Positions 57,504 through 64,000 of a DNA stretch of 64,000 nt are shown piece by piece. Position 1 is the stretch's first letter. Every line of letters starts with the position of its first letter. Made by a program: the position numbers and the translations under genes. The notes beneath the pieces were generated by a model. That model saw only the letters and a program-made list of their open reading frames with translations, searched no databases and was not told where the DNA came from. This stretch comes from Stenogyne calaminthoides (lineage: Eukaryota; Streptophyta; Magnoliopsida; Lamiales; Lamiaceae). Where the stretch lies: positions 11,582,728-11,646,727 of the forward strand of contig JBBCBC010000016.1 in NCBI GenBank assembly GCA_037126765.1. The letters run 5' to 3'.

Positions 57504-59072
57504 ATGTATTGTTGTTATCTGTCTATGAAGGACCCAACAACAGTAGAGGAAGTTCTACAAGACGCGAGCTGGATTCTAGCCATGCAGGAGGAGCTGGAAC
57601 AGTTCGAGAGAAATCAAGTTTTGGAATTGGTGGACAGAACAACTCATCAAGATGTAATTGGCACAAAGTGGGTATTCAAGAACAAGAGAGATGAGAAAAA
57701 TGTCATAACCAGGAATAAGGCAAGACTTGTTGCTAAGGGGTATTCACAATCAGAAGGAATTGATTATGATGAGACCTTTGCACCAGTCGCTCGCCTAGAA
57801 GCCATTCGGCTGTTTCTGGCATATGCTTCCCACAGAGGGTTCACAGTGTATCAGATAGACGTAAAGAGTTCATTCTTAAACGGGGTACTAGCAGAGGAAG
57901 TTTATGTCGAACAACCTCCAGGCTTTGAAAAGGGCAACCAAGTGTATCGTTAAAGAAAAGCTCTTTATGGCCTGAAACAAGCTCCTCGAGCTTGGTATGA
58001 TACACTCTCTCAGTTCTTGATAGACAGTGGTTTCACTAAAGGAATAGTGGATAGAACCTTATTCAGAATAGAAGATGGAGAAGATATTCTGATGGTTCAG
58101 ATTTATGTGGACAACATCATCTTCGGATCTCCCAACAAGAGTCTATGTGAAAGATTCAGCAAGCTGATGCAAGGGAAGTTCGAGATGTCCATGATGGGTC
58201 AGATGAGTTACTTTCTGGGTCTACAAGTGAAGCAAAGTACAGAAGGGATATTCATCTGTCAAACAAAGTACACTAGGAGTTTATTGGCTAAGTTTGGAGT
58301 TCAAAACTGTAAGGAAGCCAGAATTCCTATGTTGACTGGATTCAAGATGGATCTAGATGAGGATGGTCAGAAAACTAATCAGAAAGAATATAGGGCTCTC
58401 ATTAGATCTCTACTATACCGATCGCCAAACAGACCGGATATCACTTTTTTTGAAAGAGGGTGTATGTGCGGATTTCGTGCAAATCCAATGCAAAGTCACC
58501 GGAAGCGACTAAGCAGATTCTTAAGTATCTGAAGGGACAAGAAACCTTGGTTTATTTTACCCATCGATGATAATCTAGAGCTTAGTGGGTATTCTCGATT
58601 CGATTATGGAGGTTGCAAAATTGACAGAAGTCAACCTCGTGAACATGTCGGTTTTTAGGAAGAAACCGATCTCGTGGTTTTCAAAGAAGCGGCACATCGG
58701 TTCACATCTACTACTATCAGTAGAATATATGGTCGCAGGAAGTCGCTGCTCCCAAATCGCTTCGCTTAGTCAAGAAATTGAGGGGATTATAACATTGTAG
58801 CTAAGAATGTACCTATATACGTCGATGTAATAATGCTATTGCAATCACTCAAAAATCTCGTTCTACATACAAGATGCAAGCATGTGGATGTCGACACCAT
58901 TTTATAAGAGATCATGTTGAAAAGAAGAATATCGAATGGAAAAGATTCATACTTGATATACGAAAAGTCGATATTCTAACCAAGCCACTAGTCGAGATCG
59001 ATTCGAGAGAATTATGCAATAAGCTAGGCTTCTGGATCTTGGAGAAAAAGTACCTAAAATGTTTGATGGACT
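57504..59072 (+). pseudogene. Element C reverse transcriptase and RNase H
   Basis: The best-preserved pol segment in the window. 57504-57953 is open: TTVEEVLQDASWILAMQEEL, GTKWVFKNKRDEKNVIT, RLVAKGYSQSEGIDYDETFA, YQIDVKSSFLNGVLAEEVYV. One TAA at 57951, then ALYGLKQAPRAWYDTLSQFL. 58017-58532 is open, with MVQIYVDNIIFGSPNKSLCE, where the active-site YVDD is YVDN, so activity is doubtful. MSYFLGLQVKQSTEGIFICQ follows. From 58440 on frames break at CAG/CTG-like points. RNase H traces (LSGYSRFDYGGCKID, HTRCKHVDV) run to about 59072. Confidence 0.9.
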
Positions 59073-59360
59073 AATCTCCAGAACCAGCTGGTTAAGAGAC
59101 TAACCAGGTTAAGAGGAATCAGTTGAGTTTGGTATCTCAACTGATCAGAAGTTCAGTCAAGGAACTAATATGAGAAGGCGATCGATTCTGATTATCGATT
59201 AAAGAACCGATCGACAAAAGGATTATCTGATTAAATTAGTTTGGTTATTTCATATTTTGTAAGTCGATTAAGCTGATATTCAACAAGCAAGGTTCACAAG
59301 ATTAAAGCTTATATCGCATAAGAAAATAGAAAATTTACACAACAATGGAATAATAGAAAT

Positions 59361-60131
59361 TTTCATTGATAAAGACCCGAAGGTCAGATTTACATTACAA
59401 GTTACAAGTACAAAAGGACCCGGAGGTCAGTACATAAGCCATAAACCCTAAACCCTAAACTGAAAACCCTAAGCCTAACCCTAGAAGGGGAGAGAGAGAG
59501 ATTTTAAAATCTGATGCTCCCATTTTCCCCCACTTAACAGGTGTGTGAAGGCTTTGAAATAATCCTAAAGCCACCCTCAGAGCTTCGGAGTTAGGAGCGA
59601 GAGCGGATTTGAAAGGATTTCTAAGCCAGGAGCCCCTAGACCTGAAATCAATGGGCTCTCCAGCTGTTAAATGGGACACAAGTGCCAAGAAAGTGATCCA
59701 AAGATCACATGGCCACATGTGTCACATGCAAAAATTGAGTTGATATACGAAGATCAGCTGTTGTCTGATCAAGATCGTTTATCAAACTCATATTCTATTT
59801 CAGACTGAGTCTGTTGATGCTAATTCCGTCATCTCGATAGAAACACAAGGTGCATACGGTTAGGAGAAGTGTCTTCTCAGTTGCGATAGCAGATCCGCCG
59901 CCTCGGTGGTAGAGAAGCTTTGCAATAATTGTATGTGTAATCTTTGATGACGTCGAAAGCAGCAATAAGTGACACACAGGGTTGATTTGAGAAGCTGAAA
60001 TCATTGAAAATGGGGTAAAGGTTTTTGCCGGAAGTTTCACAGGAAATAAGGGTTCACCAGAATACATGATTTACAAAGAAGATAAGTATGGTGAATGGGT
60101 TATGTTGTGTAAATCATTGGTCCAATTTATA
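59361..60131 (-). other. Candidate antisense unit in element C
   Basis: Minus strand: TATAAATT at 60131-60124, ATG at 60067 opening a 90-residue frame (60067-59795), a second frame 59718-59455 (87 residues) in another phase, and a transcript-end-like stretch at 59386-59361 (CCTTCGGGTC, then TATCAATGAAA). The proteins are not recognised. The B copy keeps the box, ATG and 3' end but little of the protein. Confidence 0.38.
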
Positions 60132-60959
60132 GAGGCCAGGCAAGGATGCAAATGCAAATTTGATTTCTCAAAGCCTTTTAGAGAAATTTGCATCACAAGG
60201 ACAGCGTGTAGGAAACACGCAACTGATAATTGGATAAATTTACGTCGATTTGACATTACGAAGTATCCAGACTATTATTACAAATGTCAAATCGTGCCGA
60301 CTTAGGGAATCGAGACTACTATTCAATTCTTCAAGAACTAAGTTTTGGCGGTAACACTTATCCCAAGAATTGGCTTGGTCTGAGTAGAATCAGATTAGGT
60401 CAACTGAAATCTGATTAGATAAGAGATTGATCAGATGAGGAAGATCAGTTGAGTATGATACCTCAACAAATCAGATATATCAGTCAATAAGAAATCAGAA
60501 ATAACAGTTGAAGAGGGAACTTCAACTGACCGAGGAGGATCAGAAAAGGAAAATCAGACGCAAAGTGAAGCGGATCAGTTGAAAAGGACAGTTGGGAAAT
60601 TATAAGGATTAGGCAGAAAACTAAGATCAACAAGTGGAATCAACATCTACGAGTGGTATTGACTGATTACAATATCAGTCAACCAGATACGCATTTCTGT
60701 TTCCTTGTTTATTGCTTACTTATCTGAATTTATCTGATAATATTTGCCTTTACTGTACACACTACTTTTGTGACGTATTTCCTGCAAAATATTTAATGCG
60801 GATGTGGGGTATTTGTATTAACTGCCACAAAATGTGCTTTTAAATCCAAAAGGCAATCGTATGTGCTTTTCCTGACCACGCGATCAAAACCGCTCAATCT
60901 GGATCGTTTAACCTTTTCAAACGGTTGATCTTCTAATCTCGATTTTCCCTCCTCCTTCT

Positions 60960-60965
60960 TATAAG
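60960..60965 (+). promoter_or_regulatory. TATA-like box upstream of element C extra gene
   Basis: TATAAG in the context CCTTCTTATAAGTTTCATCA. A leader and a possible 206-base intron (GT at 61103, AG ending 61308) precede the ATG at 61309. B has the same layout. Confidence 0.45.
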
Positions 60966-61308
60966 TTTCATCAAAACCCTACCAGAGTTTTCTTATCCTC
61001 AAAATTCTTGCGATTTATTCTCTGAAAACTCAAAATTACTTTTCTGCGATTCAAAGTGTTTTTCTTGAGATTCAAACTTATCTTTCCGAAAAATTGAATC
61101 TGGTAATTTCTGGTTATTTGATGAATTTCTTTTCTAAAATCCATTGATCACATAGATTATGTCTATATATGTTATCCTGTGATATGCCTTATCTTTTCTT
61201 GGTACCCGTATGTGTTTATCGATTACAAGACCTGAGAATAGGTCTGATAATCAATATTTGATATCTTTATGATTATGCACAATTTTAATCGAGTCTATCT
61301 TGTTGTAG

Positions 61309-64000
61309 ATGGCCACTCACGGAATGGGAAAGATTATGTGCAATTATGCGGATCTGGCAACAAAAATTGTCGATGACAAATTTGTAAAGTTTGGTGTTAC
61401 GAGGGATCCGAGAGTCAATGGAGGTGGAACAAATTCTGAAGAAAGGAGGTCTTGAAAAATATTGTCTTTGCTTCTCGTAATCCAAAGAATGCAAAGATGA
61501 AGCACTCGAATTCTTAAGGAATTTGAAGGTGGATACGAACAATTCTGGAGATGAACTGATTTCTTCAGTTAACGGAGAGGAGATCAGACTATCGAATGCT
61601 GACATAACTCGTCTGTTCAGCTTGCCCAAAGGAAGAATCTCTCCTGCTCACTACAGGGAGAATGAAGATGAGTTGATCAGAAATGAACTCTTCAGAGAGG
61701 CTGACAAACACCAGACCGCAGGTTTTGTCAGACCTATGTTAAAAAGGAAATACCGACTGTTGTTTGACATATTTGTCAAAAAACAATCATGGGTATTTTG
61801 TTCTCAGCCCAGATGCTCTAACATCCGTAAAATGTACAAAGATGGTCATGATAATCGATGAAGCCAAGAATATCAATTGCATGGCTTCCTCAAGGCCATT
61901 CTCGCTCCAAGAAAATGAAAAATTTGGAGTTAATGATCGTATGCAAGTCTATCCAAGAAGAAGAAATCGCCAATCTCAACAAGGTTGCGCTTATTCAAGG
62001 ACAAAATGCCAAATGTTGAATGGGATCGAAATGGACCAAGTCCTACAAGACCTTCCTCACAACCACATCAGCCATATATGGGCACCTGATGATGATATCC
62101 GGCCCACCCTCCAAAGGTGAAGAAAGGAAAGAACAAGGAGGCAGCCACGTCTGGACCAGATGCTCCCCAAACGAAGAAGAGAAAATTGGTAAAGGCTCAG
62201 GAGAAGAGGCCGAAGAAGGCAAAACAGGCCTCCATGACTCTGTTTTTGGAAGACGAGTCAGATGAAGAAGGAGTGCCAGAGCAACCTGATGAGCCACGTC
62301 AATCACCAAAATCGACAGCAGGCGAGCTTCTCAAGTTGAGAGCTCGCCAGAACATTCTGAGGGAAGAGCAAGAGACGAACGATCTCCTTCTCCTCAATCT
62401 CGAGCTGATTCACCACTAAGACTTCTGGCTGCTGAGCATATTTCTCCTTCTCCTTCACCGCCTTGCTAAACTCGAAAGTTCATCGGTCATGAACCCGAAA
62501 AGATCACCCCGCCGCAGAGTCGGACGTAATTGCTTCGACAATGTAACCTCTGCAGATTCAAATTAATCACCCAACTTCCACCTACTCGGACACCACCAGA
62601 ACCCTCTACATCTCATCAATCGAGAATGCGGTCGATCGTAACAAATAATTCCTGAGTCCAGATCATCCAAGACCATCACCGGGAAAATGGTCGGAATGCA
62701 AATTGAACGAGATATTGATGAGTTGTATCCAGAGTGGTAGCCCATCCCGTTATTCCGAGGAAGTAATGGATATCCTCACCGAAAGATCTCCTGGTTAAAG
62801 AGCTTCTCGATTTTATGATGATTATAGAATGTATGGGAGTGCTTGATGAATTCCCGATTTTGATTTCGACATGAAGAAATCGCTCAAGTAGGATCACCAA
62901 ATTAAGCCGATAACTACTAAATCGATCAAAGCTCGATCCACGTGAAGTTGATTGATGAACAAGGTGAACTCGAGCCTGGCATGAAGAAACTCCTAAAGCA
63001 GATGATCCTATGAAGGATGTGGGAGTTGCCGATGATAGTGGAACCGGTGTCATAGCTTCATGACCACCACCGGAGGCGAAACAACCGAAAGAGATCAGTG
63101 ACGAAAAATATTCCTACAACTCACATCACACCGATCAACTTCGCGGAGATCGATCGTGTTTTAAAGATCTCCCGAAAAAGAAGAAGTCGAGGGAGTGTTG
63201 GCTAATCAACTTAGCAAACACAATAGCCGATCGAGGCGATTAAGGCCAAAGAAATAACGGATCAACGGAATTGGCTATTTCCCGATTGAGGCAATCAAAG
63301 ATCGCCTCTCTCAAACTGTGACCAACCTGACTGCTGAGTTTAAAAAGACAGTTGATGATAAGCTAGTCCAGGTTGATCAACAACAAGTTTCTATTATGAT
63401 GGTCACTGAAAAGCTAGAAATGACTTAAGAGAAACTTGACAAACTAATTATTACCCTCTCTCTCGCTGTGGAATCACAAGACCGAAATGATCTCAAAGAT
63501 TCAAAGTCTATCCGCTCAAGCTCGTGGTTTATTTGTTGAAGATCTTAACAAGGCAATATCAGTCAGCTTTGGATCTCTGACTTCCCACCTCACTGCTCTT
63601 TTTTATCAAACCAAAAAGGGGGAAGGACAGATTGAGAAACCAACTGACCCCATCAAGACAATAGAAGACCTGATTCGCATAAATTGAATCCTATGACCGA
63701 GACTAGACCATCCGATCTGCTTACAACGAAATTTCCGAGAAGATGGAAAAGTCAAAGGCAAGAAAGTTAGGCATGGGGTCTTTGGGACATCACAACTTGT
63801 AGATAGTCACTCGGACTAAGAAAGTCACAAGAAGCACAAATAGCGATCTGGTAGATAAGAAATCGGCCGAGAAACCGCCCAAAGAGCAGACATCAAGAAG
63901 CCCGAATAAGTGAAGAAGAAAGAAGGGCGTAAAAAATTAGCGAGAGGCGTAAGATCTTAAAAAGAAATACGGATCGGGGCAAAGAAAAGAAAAAGTTGGA
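61309..64000 (+). pseudogene. Element C extra gene after pol (aORF), runs off the edge
   Basis: It starts at the ATG at 61309 (MATHGMGKIMCNYADLATKI). After a slip, 61523-61861 is open with ELISSVNGEEIRLSNADITR and FVRPMLKRKYRLLFDIFVKK. This resembles the general style of plant transposon-associated proteins of unknown function, but the match is too vague to name. A lysine-rich part follows (62117-62419, KTKKRKLVKAQEKRPKKAK-like). The middle is badly frameshifted. The conserved block EDLNKAISVSFGSLTSHLTA is at 63487-63687. The end is outside the window. B's copy ends 1.8 kb before its LTR-proximal PPT would predict for a full-length protein of roughly 1000 residues. Confidence 0.68.

Larger units (their letters stand above)
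59073..61308. other. Element C spacer between pol and the extra gene
   Basis: 2.2 kb paralleling B 20423-22611. It holds the antisense unit (59361-60131), AAACCCTAAACCCTAAAC telomere-like words at 59442-59470, a short sense frame 60066-60305 (EDKYGEWVMLCKSLVQFIEA, with a partial match in B) and the promoter and leader of the extra gene from about 60960. Confidence 0.6.
51435..64000 (+). mobile_element. Element C: Ty1/copia SIRE-type, left part (family of B)
   Basis: A plus-strand element with LTR, PBS, gag, PR, IN, RT, RNase H, spacer with antisense unit, and extra gene still running at the window edge. It is inserted in E5; the five bases before it are AATAT. It is the better-preserved copy of the B family, and has the PBS and gag start that B lacks. 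Parts of it (55.5-57.5 and 58.4-59.1 kb, and much of 61.9-63.9 kb) show the same CAG/CTG damage as B. Confidence 0.92.

Noticed and set aside
59440..59475. CCCTAAA-type words suggesting telomeric DNA
   Set aside because: Only two or three units inside element C's spacer, with similar words in B near 20830. It is part of the element, not a telomere.
1..64000. CRISPR arrays, rRNA, tRNA genes, bacterial-type operons
   Set aside because: None seen. tRNA-like words are only primer binding sites, and repeats are LTRs or short tandems.

Overview
This window is nuclear DNA from a flowering plant, most likely a eudicot. It is almost entirely transposable element. I find no intact host gene, no tRNA or rRNA, and no CRISPR. 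The only recognisable host gene is a decayed mechanosensitive-channel gene (MSL10-like) at 28.1-31.8 kb, plus a scrap of a second copy at 12.5 kb. Elements are named A-F here for reference.

Layout: 1-705 is unassigned. 711-12331 is element A, a Ty1/copia element of SIRE/Maximus type on the minus strand. It has two LTRs, a PBS, a PPT and a perfect CTTAT target duplication. Most of its pol is deleted, and a solo LTR of family E (E1, GGAGG duplication) sits in its extra 3' gene. 12899-27412 is element B, a second SIRE-type family on the plus strand with GTCTT target duplications. Its 5' LTR is abnormally followed by 94 bp of its own 3' flank instead of a PBS. 28093-31781 is the MSL pseudogene, split by solo LTR E2. 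33905-34470 is a minus-strand chromovirus-like RT fragment (F).

From 34471 to the right edge only left halves of elements are seen, consistent with nested insertions: F contains E3 (LTR, gag, PR, IN), which contains E4 (LTR with a hAT-like MITE), which contains or abuts D (Ty3/gypsy, Tat type), which contains E5 (start of an LTR), which contains C (same family as B). The right halves would lie beyond position 64000.

Two themes stand out. First, A, B, C and D all carry extra genes between pol and the 3' end, and each has its own TATA-like box. In A, B and C there is a sense gene with coiled-coil stretches. In D there is an antisense gene with two good candidate introns. B and C also have a weaker antisense unit whose 3' end resembles that of D. 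Second, the elements are broken in different ways. A and D mainly carry nonsense codons explained by C-to-T or G-to-A transitions. B and parts of C show changes concentrated at CAG/CTG sites, often CTG or CAG becoming CG or CCG, which looks more like a methylation-linked base-calling artefact than biology.

Lineage names rest on protein motifs read by eye. No database search was run.
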